A DNA stretch of 64,000 nt. It comes from DASXHY01 sp036272195 (GTDB lineage: Bacteria > Verrucomicrobiota > Verrucomicrobiia > Limisphaerales > DASXHY01). The notes beneath the pieces were generated by a model. It was not told the origin of the DNA and did not search any database. It saw only the letters and a list, made by a program, of their open reading frames with translations. The position numbers were made by a program, and so were the translations under genes. The stretch spans positions 289,603 to 353,602 of the forward strand of contig DATAZE010000049.1 of NCBI GenBank assembly GCA_036272195.1, read 5' to 3'. Shown here piece by piece: positions 27,526 through 36,541 of this stretch. Numbering within the stretch: the first letter of the stretch is position 1; every line of letters starts with the position of its first letter.

Positions 27526-27613
27526 CAAGGTGTGGCAGAGTGGTCGAATGCCAGCGCCGGAAAAATGCCAGGGGATAAAACCTCTGCTGGTGCGAATCCT
27601 GTCGCTCCGACCA
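27526..27613 (+). pseudogene. Degenerate tRNA-Ser-like sequence (GGA anticodon)
   Basis: The D arm TGGCAGAGTGGTCGAATGC is intact, the long variable arm is a perfect 6-bp stem (CAGGGG/CCTCTG), and the 3' end is CGCTCCGACCA. The acceptor stem has two A-C mismatches, the anticodon stem does not pair, position 33 is C rather than T, and the T loop has G at position 55. With the standard alignment the anticodon is GGA (Ser). Best read as a decayed tRNA-Ser gene or fragment. Confidence 0.65.
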
Positions 27614-27655
27614 TTTGATTTTTCGGAAGTCGAATCAAAAACAAAACCAGAGAAA

Positions 27656-28201
27656 ATGAAGACACTGATTACTGTTTTCGCGGCGGCAACATGGGTCGCA
27701 TGTTCTGCGTTCGGACAAACTTACATCAACATTCCGCTGACTCCCGCATCGCCAAGCAACTCCATTGTGGTGCCGACGAACACCGTATTTCATTTGGTCC
27801 ACGTCAGAACAACCGACGTTACCGGAGTTCTGGCAACGCCAGGCCCAACTGGAACCGCCGGACTTACGTACAGCGTCGATTATGCAAATTTACCAACGAT
27901 GTCTTACTCCGATCAGGACCTGGCCCCGTATCTTTCGTTGCCAGTCCTTGGTCCCGCGACTGTGAATCTTCTGGGGAGTTTTCGTGATACTGACGGCGCC
28001 GCGATGTGCCTGGTGATGTTGGAATCCGTCAACGTCACGCCAGATCTCAAAGGCTTCGCCGTTCAGCCGGCAAAAAGTTCCGCGACCATCGCTCTTGAAA
28101 CCAGCACCAACCTGACGAATTGGACGCCTGCCACCAATGGCACCTACAGCGCTACCAACAGCGCGCGTTTTTTTCGAATGAATCTCAGCGTCCAACCTTG
28201 A
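27656..28201 (+). CDS. Secreted protein with shared C-terminal tail domain
   Basis: 181 residues from ATG 27656 with a signal peptide ending CSAFGQ. The body is Thr/Pro/Ser-rich. The final ~45 residues (IALETSTNLTNWTPATNGTY, then ARFFRM) match the tail domain of the exoproteins at 3690, 12220 and 60213. No catalytic motif. 96 bp upstream of the GH29 gene on the same strand; possibly co-transcribed. Confidence 0.75.
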   Translation: MKTLITVFAAATWVACSAFGQTYINIPLTPASPSNSIVVPTNTVFHLVHVRTTDVTGVLATPGPTGTAGLTYSVDYANLPTMSYSDQDLAPYLSLPVLGPATVNLLGSFRDTDGAAMCLVMLESVNVTPDLKGFAVQPAKSSATIALETSTNLTNWTPATNGTYSATNSARFFRMNLSVQP

Positions 28202-28297
28202 AAGACTCGCTTTCGAATCCTGTCATTTCCGCTCAGCCCATTTGCCAAAGTGAGCTGAACTCGGTTTCACGGTTTACGGCTGTGCTTAGCGTCCTTA

Positions 28298-29728
28298 ATG
28301 ATTATGAGAAATAACATTTCTTTCGGGCCTTGCTTGAAGGCCGTCCTGGGCTTGTTGTTATCCGTCGAGGGCCTCACTGCATCCAAAGCCGCCGATGCTC
28401 AATGGCAGGATCCGGCTTGGCAGCAGAAGGTTTGGGATGCGCGCGGGTGCAACGCTGACGATCCGCGTTTCAAGTGGTTTCGCGATGCCAAATTCGGCGC
28501 GTTCATTCATTTTGGGGCTTATTCTCAATTGGGCGGATACTGGCACGGCAAAGGCCCCTACGATCCGGCGGAGCAAATCATGGGATTAGGCGACCGGCAT
28601 CGGGTAATTCCGCTGGCGGAATATCGCGCCGAAGCGGCGGGAGAATTCAACCCTACCAATTTCAACGCGCGCGAATGGGTGCAGATGATCAAGGCCGCAG
28701 GACAAAAATACGTGATTCTGACTACCAAACATCACGACGGCTTTTGCATGTATCGGACGGAGACGACCAGCAACAATGTCGGGGAGGAGACTCCTTTTGG
28801 GCGCGACGTGGTGAAGGAAGTAGCCGACGAATGCAAACGGCAAGGCATTGTGTTTTGCCCCTATTATTCGATCGGCGATTGGTGCGCGGACGAGGTCATG
28901 CCGAAACGTTTTGCGAGTTATCCGGATTACATGCAGGCGCAACTCAAGGAACTGTTGAGCAATTACGGCGACATCAAAATGTTGTGGTTCGATAATTATT
29001 GGTTCGTGGACGGCCAATGGCGCAATGATGAAACGCACGCAAAGGAACTGTATGCGTATGTGAAGTCGGTAAGCCCCAACACGCTGATCAATGACCGGTG
29101 CGGGCGCGGCGCAAGTTCCACCGACGGCGATTACACGACTCCGGAAAATCAACTGAAAGGTTCACTCCAAAGCCGCTATTTCGAAGTGGTGATGTCGGAC
29201 ACGGCGGATGACAACTGGGGCTGGGTGCGCGGCGCCACGAATTATCGCAAGCCGGCAGACTTGATCCGGAACCTGATTGATTGCACCAGCAAAGGCGGCA
29301 ATTTCGTGCTGAACGTCGGACCGACGGCGTCCGGCGATTTTCCCGCGGAACACAAAGCGATTCTTCAAGAAATGGGAAAGTGGACGTCCGTAAATGGCGA
29401 GGCCATTTACGGAACCGAGCCTGCCCCGGAATGTGATTTTGGGAAAGAGGCGGGAGCACAATGTTTCGCCACCAAAACCCAAAATCATGTTTATGTGGAA
29501 GTCATCCGCTGGCCCGAAGGGAATCAACCGCTGAAAGTAACCATCCATAGAAACGGATTTAGCGGCGGTGAGTTATTGGATCATTCGCTGCCTGAGGTGA
29601 AAATTTCGGCGGAGACCGCGAACGGCACGACTGTTCTTTCGATTCCAAAGCCGTCGAAGGCGGATCCTTACGCAACGGCGTTCAAATTGTCGTTTGGAAG
29701 TGAGACCAGCACTGGGACCCCTAAATAA
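28298..29728 (+). CDS. GH29 alpha-L-fucosidase
   Basis: 476 residues, retaining alpha-L-fucosidase acting on fucosylated glycans outside the cytoplasm. N-terminal hydrophobic segment (VLGLLLSVEGLTASKAA) is a signal peptide. GH29 markers: FGAFIHFGAYS, TTKHHDGFCMY and MLWFDNYWF, in which D232 is the expected nucleophile; GNFVLNVGPTASGDFP is the late conserved block. Length is typical of single-domain GH29 enzymes. No other hydrolase is adjacent except the small exoprotein upstream. Confidence 0.94.
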   Translation: MIMRNNISFGPCLKAVLGLLLSVEGLTASKAADAQWQDPAWQQKVWDARGCNADDPRFKWFRDAKFGAFIHFGAYSQLGGYWHGKGPYDPAEQIMGLGDRHRVIPLAEYRAEAAGEFNPTNFNAREWVQMIKAAGQKYVILTTKHHDGFCMYRTETTSNNVGEETPFGRDVVKEVADECKRQGIVFCPYYSIGDWCADEVMPKRFASYPDYMQAQLKELLSNYGDIKMLWFDNYWFVDGQWRNDETHAKELYAYVKSVSPNTLINDRCGRGASSTDGDYTTPENQLKGSLQSRYFEVVMSDTADDNWGWVRGATNYRKPADLIRNLIDCTSKGGNFVLNVGPTASGDFPAEHKAILQEMGKWTSVNGEAIYGTEPAPECDFGKEAGAQCFATKTQNHVYVEVIRWPEGNQPLKVTIHRNGFSGGELLDHSLPEVKISAETANGTTVLSIPKPSKADPYATAFKLSFGSETSTGTPK

Positions 29729-29729
29729 A

Positions 29730-29825
29730 GGAGCGCGGCTGTGCGCGAAGCGTCAGCCGCAGTAAGCACCGAAAAATCGGTTGCATATCGAGTGCTGCGG
29801 CAGGTCTCCGACACAGCCGCGCTCC
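29730..29825. repeat. 96-bp inverted repeat between convergent genes
   Basis: GGAGCGCGGCTGTG at 29730 pairs perfectly with CACAGCCGCGCTCC at 29812; inner arms (AGCCGCAGTAAGCAC with GTGCTGCGGC) also pair partly. It starts 1 bp after the fucosidase stop and lies 32 bp from the hemB stop, so it may act as a bidirectional terminator or be a REP-type element. Confidence 0.8.
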
Positions 29826-29857
29826 GATTCTTGTTTATGAGATGGGTTCTCAGGCGT

Positions 29858-30856
29858 TCATTCCTTCAACCACCGAGCCGCATCTGCAGCGGCGTAGGTG
29901 ATGATGATGTCCGCGCCGGCACGGCGCATGGCGAGGAGGCTTTCCAGGGTCACGGCGCGCTCATCAATCCAACCACGAGCGGCGGCGGCTTTGATCATGG
30001 CATGCTCGGCGCTCACGGCGTAGGCGGCGGTGGGGTAACCAAACTCGGCCTTCACGCGATATAAAATGTCCAGGTAGGCGAGCGCGGGTTTGACCATGAC
30101 GATGTCCGCGCCTTCCTGGATGTCGAGGGCGACTTCGCGCAGGGCTTCGGCGGCGTTGCCGGCATCCATTTGATAACTGCGGCGATCGCCGAATTTGGGC
30201 GTGGATTCAGCGGCTTCGCGAAACGGGCCGTAAAAGGCGGAGGCAAATTTCGCGGCGTAAGACATGATGGGCGTTTCGGCAAAACCGCCGGCGTCCAGTT
30301 GCTCGCGAATGGCGCGCACGCGGCCGTCCATCATATCGCTGGGCGCGATGATGTCCGCGCCGGCATCAGCGTGGCTGGCGGCGGTGCGCGCGAGGAGTTT
30401 CAGCGTGGGATCGTTGAGAATTTTCGCGCCGGTTTTCGATTGCTGCACGATGCCACAATGGCCGTGTTCCATATATTCACACAGGCACACGTCGGTAATG
30501 ATGAGCAAGCCGGGCAATTCTTTTTTCAACAGGCGCACGGTTTGTTGCACGATGCCATTGGCGGCGTAGGCTCCGGTGGCTTTGGCGTCTTTCTTGTCCG
30601 GGATGCCGAAGAGCAAAACGGCGGGCACGCCGAGGCGATGGGCGGCGGTGGCGTCGCGGAGGAGTTCATCGGGCGAGAGTTGAAAGACGCCAGGCATGGC
30701 TTCGATGGCGCGGCGGAGCTTGCGTCCGCTGCGAACGAAAAGCGGCAGGACGAGTTGGGCGGCACTCAACTGGGTCTCGCTAACGAAGCGGCGCAGGGCA
30801 GCCGATTGGCGCAATCGTCGCGGGCGGTAAGCGGGGAATTGGCCGACAAAGTTCAT
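29858..30856 (-). CDS. hemB: Porphobilinogen synthase (delta-aminolevulinate dehydratase)
   Basis: 332 residues from ATG 30856. Condenses two 5-aminolevulinate molecules to porphobilinogen in tetrapyrrole synthesis. The zinc-binding cysteine cluster is present (ITDVCLCEYMEHGHCG), as are the two active-site lysine regions (SYAAKFASAFYGPFREA and DIVMVKPALAYLDIL). The 5' side (30868-30895) is a tandem heptamer tract, so the promoter and RBS are compressed into repeat sequence. Full length and well supported. Confidence 0.96.
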   Translation of the reverse strand: MNFVGQFPAYRPRRLRQSAALRRFVSETQLSAAQLVLPLFVRSGRKLRRAIEAMPGVFQLSPDELLRDATAAHRLGVPAVLLFGIPDKKDAKATGAYAANGIVQQTVRLLKKELPGLLIITDVCLCEYMEHGHCGIVQQSKTGAKILNDPTLKLLARTAASHADAGADIIAPSDMMDGRVRAIREQLDAGGFAETPIMSYAAKFASAFYGPFREAAESTPKFGDRRSYQMDAGNAAEALREVALDIQEGADIVMVKPALAYLDILYRVKAEFGYPTAAYAVSAEHAMIKAAAARGWIDERAVTLESLLAMRRAGADIIITYAAADAARWLKE

Positions 30857-30867
30857 GGGGAGAGGGT

Positions 30868-30895
30868 AATTCAAAATTTGAAATTCAAAATTAAA
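30868..30895. repeat. Heptamer tandem tract (AATTCAA unit) upstream of hemB
   Basis: Four degenerate 7-bp units of type AATTCAA lie 12 bp upstream of the hemB start. The period of 7 matches the other tracts at 45693, 47282, 49891, 50371, 54820 and 55192. Confidence 0.7.
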
Positions 30896-30981
30896 AAAAG
30901 GCGAGGTGGGGCTCCTGCCGCGCGCCCTCTTCAATTGCGACACATTTTTTGTCCCGCGCTATGCGCGCGTGACGGATTATG

Positions 30982-31003
30982 GGGCAGTGCGGCAGCACTG
31001 CCC
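30982..31003. repeat. Short perfect hairpin GGGCAGTGC/GCACTGCCC
   Basis: 9-bp inverted repeat around GGCA in the region between hemB and the DUF4230 gene. It may be a small REP element or a transcription stop; no T tract. Confidence 0.55.
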
Positions 31004-31050
31004 TACCCTTTCAGGCTTTGCAATAGGCCCATACGCGCTAGACTCGCGCC

Positions 31051-31761
31051 ATGGCGAATGCGCGACGAGTGAAGTTTGTGCTGGCAGTGGTGGCACTGTT
31101 TTTCCTCGGCATTTATTTTGGCGCGCGCCTGCCGCATCTGCCGAACCTGTTCGGGAGCCGAGGTGCGGCGCGCACTTTCGACACTCCTATCCTGTTGCAG
31201 CAGGTCCAAACGCTTTCCGACCTGGTGACAGTAAAATACGTCGTCGAAAAAGTGGAGGTCTGGAATGATCCACCGTCGGGGTTGATCTCGCAGTTCGTGG
31301 CGGGAGATAATCGTATTTTGTTGCTGGCGCACGGAGTCGTCAAAGCAGGCGTGGACGTCGGGAAATTAAAACCGGCGGATTTGCGCATCGATGGCAAAAC
31401 GATTTGGATCAATTTGCCGCCGGCACACATCACGGACGCTTATCTGGACGACAAGGAGACAAAAGTGGTGGAGCGGACGACTGGTTTTATGCGGAGTTTC
31501 GACAAGGATTTGGAGCAAAATATCCGGCGCACGGCGGTGGAGGACATGCGCCAGTCGGCGTCGCGAAGCGGGATTTTGCGGGATGCAGACGAGCGGACTC
31601 GAACGCAACTGGCGAGTTTTTTTACGTTGATGGGGTTCGAAAGAGTGGAATTTAATCTTCGTTCGGATTCCACCGGCGGTTTGGGTGCGCGAAACATCGA
31701 AATCCAAGGGACTCCGAATACATTACAGGACAGGGCAGTGCCTCAAATTCACTCACCGTGA
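31051..31761 (+). CDS. DUF4230-domain membrane-anchored protein
   Basis: 236 residues. N-terminal membrane helix (FVLAVVALFFLGIYFGA), then a DUF4230 domain at about 45-210 (LVTVKYVVEKVEVWNDP, LLLAHGVVKAGVDVGKL, INLPPAHITDAYLDD). The family is widespread and uncharacterised; topology suggests a periplasmic soluble domain. ATG start, monocistronic by context. Confidence 0.85.
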   Translation: MANARRVKFVLAVVALFFLGIYFGARLPHLPNLFGSRGAARTFDTPILLQQVQTLSDLVTVKYVVEKVEVWNDPPSGLISQFVAGDNRILLLAHGVVKAGVDVGKLKPADLRIDGKTIWINLPPAHITDAYLDDKETKVVERTTGFMRSFDKDLEQNIRRTAVEDMRQSASRSGILRDADERTRTQLASFFTLMGFERVEFNLRSDSTGGLGARNIEIQGTPNTLQDRAVPQIHSP

Positions 31762-31807
31762 ATCCACGATTATCGGAAGCAGGCCGTAAATTTCCAAAAA
31801 GTTTCGC

Positions 31808-32032
31808 TTAAGCCTGGGTTTCAGGCTTGAGCAAAATGATTTTGACGGGAGTCGGTTCGGCCGAGTCCTCGGGATGGATGCGGATGGGGAGCCTGCGTTT
31901 CGGCAGGGCGGGCTGGAAATTCCGAGTGCGGATGTGCATCAGAAAAAGCGCGGGCTTGGGCGGGCGCCGATCGATTTCCGCGTTCGCATCCGCCTCCATT
32001 AAAAGTTTCAACATTTTGATCTTTGTAGCCAT
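31808..32032 (-). CDS. Hypothetical small basic protein
   Basis: 74 residues from ATG 32032 (an upstream in-frame start at 32104 would add 24). Helical N-terminus (MATKIKMLKLLMEADANAEI), then a Pro/Arg-rich, probably extended tail (ALPKRRLPIRIHPEDSAEPTP). No family recognised. It fills the gap between the DUF4230 and LptD-like genes. Confidence 0.45.
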   Translation of the reverse strand: MATKIKMLKLLMEADANAEIDRRPPKPALFLMHIRTRNFQPALPKRRLPIRIHPEDSAEPTPVKIILLKPETQA

Positions 32033-32178
32033 ACGCTCAATCCTGAAATCTGTTCGCAGTTCACGTGCCATGGGAGGCGCGAGTGAATGATCGTGTTCCC
32101 GCAAACGTTAGCGAGGAATTCGTGCGAGGAAATCCCGCTTGGCACGCCAATTGAGTTCTGATTAGCTTGCCGCGTTTG

Positions 32179-34413
32179 ATGACACGACTGCCCATCATTG
32201 TTGCGGCTGCGATTTTTTCTTTTATCATTCCTTGCTCTCTTCAAGCGCAACCAGAGACGCGTTCGCCGATTGAAATCAGGAGTCTTCAGAACGGAGCGAC
32301 GAGTGTCACTTATGACATGCGCCGCCACGTGGCCGCAGGCACGAACGGAGTTTTTATTAATTACAACGGCACGGTGCTGACGGCGGATTCCGTGTCGGTG
32401 GATGAAGATTCCGGCGAGGCAATCGCGGACGGCAATGTGCACATCCAGCAGGGCGATCAACTCTTCATCAGTGACCATACGCGCTACAATTTCAAGACGC
32501 AGCAGATGATTGCGGACCAGTTTCGTTCCGGAAAATCGCCGGTGTACATGACCGGCAAAGGATTGCATGGCAACGTGGTTTCGAATCGGCTGGAACGCGG
32601 CACTTACACGGCGACAAACGCGGTCATCACGACTGATGACGTGGCGAATCCGGCTTTCGGCATTCACGCCCACCGGATAAGGATTACTCCCAACGTAAAA
32701 ATAGAGGCGTGGGACGCGGTATTGTACGCGGAGGGTGTGCCGGTATTTTATTTTCCCTATTACGAACGCAATCTGGGCGCTCATGCGAACAATTTCGACT
32801 TTGTTCCAGGATATCGCAGTTCTTTCGGGCCGTTTGTCCTGGGCAGTTATTCCTGGTGGCTGAATGATCAGTTGAGCGGAAAATTTCACCTGGATTACCG
32901 CGAGCGGCGCGGAGTAGGCGTGGGGCCGGACCTTGATTATCACCTCGGACGATGGGGCGAGGGCACCTTCCGCTATTATTACACGCATGATGACGATGCG
33001 AGCACGAACCTCGTCAATTCGCCGGTTTATGTGAACCGCCAGCGGCTTTACTTTTCCTACCTGGCGGAGCCATATACGAACCTGGAACTCCGGGCACAGG
33101 CGCGTTACCAGAGCGATGCGGGGATAAATCGTGATTTCTTTGGAGGGGATTACCGGGAGGACCCCCAACCGAGCACGTTTATCGAAGCGGACAAACTTGG
33201 GCGGAATTTCAGCATCGATGTGCTGACGCAACCGCGCGTGAATGATTTCCTTGAAACCGTGGAGCGACTACCGGACGTGCGGTTGACGGGTTTTCAGCAG
33301 CAATTGGGAGAGCTGCCGTTGTACTACAACAGCGAAAGCTCGGTGGGTTATTATCGCCGGCTGTTTGCCGAAACCAACGGCTTCATGACGACCTCAAATA
33401 ATTTTGAGGCGGCCCGCGCGGACACGTATCACCAGATCACGCTGCCGGAAACATTTTTCGGCTGGCTCAATGTCACGCCGCGCGTAGGTGGGCGGTTTAC
33501 GTATTACACGGAAGGCACCGGCCCGGGCGGGACGACGGAGGAAGCTTCACGCCACGTTTTCAATACCGGCGCGGAAGTTTCATTTAAGGTATCGCGGCTC
33601 TGGCCGGAAGTGAAAAACCATCTGCTCGACCTGGACGGCCTGCGGCACATCATCGAGCCTTCGGTGAATTATGTTTTTGTGCCGAGCCCGAATGTGAAGC
33701 CCGCGGCGTTGCCGCAATTTGATTACGAGCTGCCGAGCCTGCGATTGCTGCCGATTGAATTTCCGGAATATAATTCGATCGATTCGATCGACAGCGAGAA
33801 CGTGTTGCGTTTCGGGCTTAGAAACCGGCTGCAAACCAAACGCGACGGGCAGGTGCAGGATTTGCTCGATTGGCAATTATACACAGACTGGCGCCTGAAA
33901 CCGCGCCCGGACCAGCGCACTTACGCGGATTTGTATTCTGACCTGTCGCTGGCGCCACGCTCCTGGCTCCGGCTGGAATCACAGACGCGGCTGGATTTGA
34001 ACACGGGTAATTGGCGGATGTTGCTGCACACACTGACGCTGCAGCCGAATGATCTCTGGAGCTGGACATTGGGGCACTTTTACCTCCGGGACGATTTCCG
34101 GGATGTGCCCACGGCTTTGGGCCAGGGCGCCGATGTTTTTACGAGCGCGCTTTTTTTCCGTCTTAGCGAAAATTGGAGCACGCGCGCGGTGCATCATTTC
34201 GACGTGCACAACGGGCGGATGCAGGAACAGTATTACAGCATTTATCGCGACATGCGAAGCTGGACGGCGGCGTTGACGGCGGGATTGCGCGACAACGGCG
34301 TGGGACCGAAGGACTTTTCGCTGGTGTTCACTTTCTCATTCAAGGCGAAGCCGAAATTCGGCGTGGGCGGCGACGGCGTCCGACCCTATTCGCTTTTGGG
34401 ACTTCAGGAATAG
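32179..34413 (+). CDS. LptD/OstA-like outer-membrane LPS-assembly protein
   Basis: 744 residues from ATG 32179 with a signal peptide ending LQAQ. Residues about 40-180 form an OstA/LptA-type jelly-roll (NGTVLTADSVSVDEDSGEAI, GNVHIQQGDQLFISDH). The rest is an aromatic-rich beta-barrel with alternating strand patterns (FRYYYTHDDD, LYFSYLAEPYTNLELRAQARY), as in LptD, which inserts lipopolysaccharide in the outer leaflet. The cysteine pairs of E. coli LptD are not obvious. The cell envelope is therefore diderm and LPS-like, in line with a GT9 gene at 53795. Confidence 0.85.
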   Translation: MTRLPIIVAAAIFSFIIPCSLQAQPETRSPIEIRSLQNGATSVTYDMRRHVAAGTNGVFINYNGTVLTADSVSVDEDSGEAIADGNVHIQQGDQLFISDHTRYNFKTQQMIADQFRSGKSPVYMTGKGLHGNVVSNRLERGTYTATNAVITTDDVANPAFGIHAHRIRITPNVKIEAWDAVLYAEGVPVFYFPYYERNLGAHANNFDFVPGYRSSFGPFVLGSYSWWLNDQLSGKFHLDYRERRGVGVGPDLDYHLGRWGEGTFRYYYTHDDDASTNLVNSPVYVNRQRLYFSYLAEPYTNLELRAQARYQSDAGINRDFFGGDYREDPQPSTFIEADKLGRNFSIDVLTQPRVNDFLETVERLPDVRLTGFQQQLGELPLYYNSESSVGYYRRLFAETNGFMTTSNNFEAARADTYHQITLPETFFGWLNVTPRVGGRFTYYTEGTGPGGTTEEASRHVFNTGAEVSFKVSRLWPEVKNHLLDLDGLRHIIEPSVNYVFVPSPNVKPAALPQFDYELPSLRLLPIEFPEYNSIDSIDSENVLRFGLRNRLQTKRDGQVQDLLDWQLYTDWRLKPRPDQRTYADLYSDLSLAPRSWLRLESQTRLDLNTGNWRMLLHTLTLQPNDLWSWTLGHFYLRDDFRDVPTALGQGADVFTSALFFRLSENWSTRAVHHFDVHNGRMQEQYYSIYRDMRSWTAALTAGLRDNGVGPKDFSLVFTFSFKAKPKFGVGGDGVRPYSLLGLQE

Positions 34414-34557
34414 CCAACGGGCCGGCGGGATTTTCTTACCGGGCAATGCCGGCCTCTTGCCGGAGGAACGCCGGCGCTTCCGCGAACACTTCGGGCAAAA
34501 CACCCCATGGAATCAGGCTTTTCTCGATGCGAGGCTGCTAGCGAAAGGAAATGTCCC

Positions 34558-34944
34558 ATGCGAAATCTTAAAAAAATAATTCTACTGAGCGGTATGAGCG
34601 CCGTCATGGCGTTGACGGGTTGCGAAATGATGAGTCATCACAACAGCGAAAGCGATCGGACGGCCGGCCGTGCGTTGGATGACAAAACAATCACCTCCGC
34701 GGTCCAACACGACCTGAACCGCGAGCCGGTTTACAAATTCAATGGCATCGACGTGAAAACGTATGACGGTGTGGTGCAGTTGAGCGGGTTCGTGGATACT
34801 CAAGACCAGAAGCGGCGCGCCGAGGATATTGCGCGGCACTCCGAAGGTGTGACGCAGGTGGTCAATAACATCACGTTGAAACCGATGGGCAATAATATGG
34901 CGCCGACGGGCCAGCCGAACGGTTACAACGATTACCGTCACTAA
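34558..34944 (+). CDS. BON-domain lipoprotein
   Basis: 128 residues from ATG 34558. Lipobox VMALTGC at residues about 15-21, then a BON domain (TITSAVQHDLNREP, VKTYDGVVQLSGFVDTQDQ, RAEDIARHSEGVTQVVNNITL). BON proteins such as OsmY and DolP bind phospholipid and help envelope stability. Followed by a hairpin at 34956 and another small lipoprotein gene. Confidence 0.9.
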   Translation: MRNLKKIILLSGMSAVMALTGCEMMSHHNSESDRTAGRALDDKTITSAVQHDLNREPVYKFNGIDVKTYDGVVQLSGFVDTQDQKRRAEDIARHSEGVTQVVNNITLKPMGNNMAPTGQPNGYNDYRH

Positions 34945-34955
34945 AACACCCACAA

Positions 34956-34999
34956 CAACAACTCGCCGACGCGATTTAGGCGCGAAGGGCGAGTTGTTG
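34956..34999 (+). terminator. Inverted repeat after BON gene
   Basis: A perfect 12-bp arm CAACAACTCGCC / GGCGAGTTGTTG around a 20-nt loop; the sequence CAGAGTTTT follows. Probable factor-independent terminator although the T tract is short. Confidence 0.6.
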
Positions 35000-35085
35000 C
35001 AGAGTTTTATCGACACGGTTGGGCATAGCCTGCCGTGTTTAGTTTAAACGGGATGCAGGGAAATTTTAACCAAAGAAAAGGAAGT

Positions 35086-35289
35086 ATGAAAAAATTGTTT
35101 CTAGGACTGAGCTTGATTGCGTTGCTCGCGGGCTGCGCATCGCGCGATAACGACAACGGAATGGGCGGCACGAGCGACCAATATCAAAATAGCAGCAGCC
35201 CCAGTTCCAGCGATCAGTACAATAACAACGCGACTCACGGAACCGGGACTCCCACCGCGACCAATAACGCAACGGGTCAAGGGATGTAA
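35086..35289 (+). CDS. Small Asn/Ser/Thr-rich lipoprotein
   Basis: 67 residues from ATG 35086. Lipobox SLIALLAGC, then a low-complexity hydrophilic mature part (QYQNSSSPSSSDQYNNN, THGTGTPTATNNATG). Function unknown. Possibly envelope-stress related, given its neighbour, but that is only positional. Confidence 0.75.
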   Translation: MKKLFLGLSLIALLAGCASRDNDNGMGGTSDQYQNSSSPSSSDQYNNNATHGTGTPTATNNATGQGM

Positions 35290-35382
35290 TAATCCAGTCG
35301 CATTACAGCATTCGATACCGGCGTATTGATCGTGAGCGATCGATGCGCCGGCTTTTTTTCGAGAGGGACAATGGGAGCAATT

Positions 35383-35425
35383 GTAGGGACGCCGCACTGC
35401 GGACAGCGCAGCGCGCTGTCCCTAC
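35383..35425. repeat. REP-like palindrome (GTAGGGAC family)
   Basis: GTAGGGAC at 35383 pairs with GTCCCTAC at 35418; the right part GCGGACAGCGCAGCGCGCTG is the reverse complement of the left arm of the element at 20513, which makes it a second, shorter family member. Confidence 0.8.
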
Positions 35426-35482
35426 GTTTTCCGCCTAAATCGGCGTTGACGCGAATAGAAATTAAAGTTTTGATTCGGGGAC

Positions 35483-36397
35483 ATGAAAATTCTTCTCTTG
35501 GCTTTTCTTGGAGCTGCTGCCGGGATAACTGCCCTGGCGCAGGAAACAAACGCTCCTTCCTCCAGCACGCAGATTAGTGCGGGCGCCTCGTTTCCGCTCT
35601 GGTCCGGCGACGCACCGGGAGCGCTCGGCAAGGCCGACAAGGATATCCCGACGCTCACGCCTTTTTTCCCCGCAGCCGACAGCGCCGGCCGGGCGGCGAT
35701 GGTGATTTGCCCGGGCGGCGGATACGCCGGACTGGCTGCGCATGAAGGCGAGGGTTACGCGCATTGGCTGGCGAGCAAAGGCATCACGTGTTTTGTGCTA
35801 AAATACCGGCTAGGCTCGGCGGGCTACCGGTATCCGGTGGAGTTGGAAGACGGAGCGCGAGCGATCCGCCTGGTGCGGTCGCGCGCCGGCGAATGGAAAC
35901 TGAATCCAAACCGCATCGGCATCATCGGTTCCTCGGCCGGCGGACATTTGGCTTCAATGGTGATGACGCATTTCGATGCGGGAAATTCCAACGCCACGGA
36001 TGTGATTGACCGGCAGAGTTCGCGGCCGGATGTCGCGGTGCTTTGTTACCCGGTCATCACGATGGGAAAATTCGCGCATCAAGGTTCCAAAAAAAATCTG
36101 CTGGGTGATAATCCGCCGTCAGCGTTAGTGGAGGAAACTTCGAGCGAATTACAAGTCACGAAAGATTCGCCGCCGTGTTTCGTTTGGAGCACGTCCGATG
36201 ACACCGTGGTGCCCATTGAGAACACCCTGGAATTCGCGGAGGCATTGCGCAAAGCGCGGGTGCCGTTTGAAGTGCACGTGTATGAACACGGGGCGCATGG
36301 ACTGGGCCTGGGCAGCCGCGAATATAATCCGCAAAAATGGCACCCCTGGGTGGCTGAATGCACGCGGTGGCTGAAGGATCAGGGGTTTGTGAATTGA
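35483..36397 (+). CDS. Secreted alpha/beta hydrolase (acetyl/xylan esterase-like)
   Basis: 304 residues with a signal peptide (LLLAFLGAAAGITALAQE). Oxyanion CPGGGYAGLAAHEG, nucleophile Ser in GIIGSSAGGHLAS, acid in STSDDTVVP, His in EHGAHGLGLG. The BD-FAE/ExoP-type arrangement fits acetyl- or feruloyl-esterases acting on plant polysaccharides. The start context is a standalone ATG after the repeat at 35383. Confidence 0.85.
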   Translation: MKILLLAFLGAAAGITALAQETNAPSSSTQISAGASFPLWSGDAPGALGKADKDIPTLTPFFPAADSAGRAAMVICPGGGYAGLAAHEGEGYAHWLASKGITCFVLKYRLGSAGYRYPVELEDGARAIRLVRSRAGEWKLNPNRIGIIGSSAGGHLASMVMTHFDAGNSNATDVIDRQSSRPDVAVLCYPVITMGKFAHQGSKKNLLGDNPPSALVEETSSELQVTKDSPPCFVWSTSDDTVVPIENTLEFAEALRKARVPFEVHVYEHGAHGLGLGSREYNPQKWHPWVAECTRWLKDQGFVN

Positions 36398-36425
36398 GTC
36401 TCACAAAATTCCGGGGAAATTTTAG

Positions 36426-36448
36426 AGCCTCCTTGCGTCGGCTGCTAC
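36426..36448. repeat. Solo arm of the inverted repeat at 51616
   Basis: Reads AGCCTCCTTGCGTCGGCTGC plus TAC, nearly identical to the right arm of the 51616-51682 element. Only one arm is present here, so this is a fragment of that family. Confidence 0.6.
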
Positions 36449-36541
36449 GTCATTTGGGCACTTGAATTCCGGGTCAAAATTGTAAATGCCTCTCCCTTGC
36501 CTTTGACGTGGCCGTTTGGTTGACCTAACGAAAGGTGAATT

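Noticed and set aside
32008..33231. 407-codon minus-strand frame overlapping the LptD-like gene
   Set aside because: Overlaps the LptD-like coding region and the small gene at 31808; no motif supports it.
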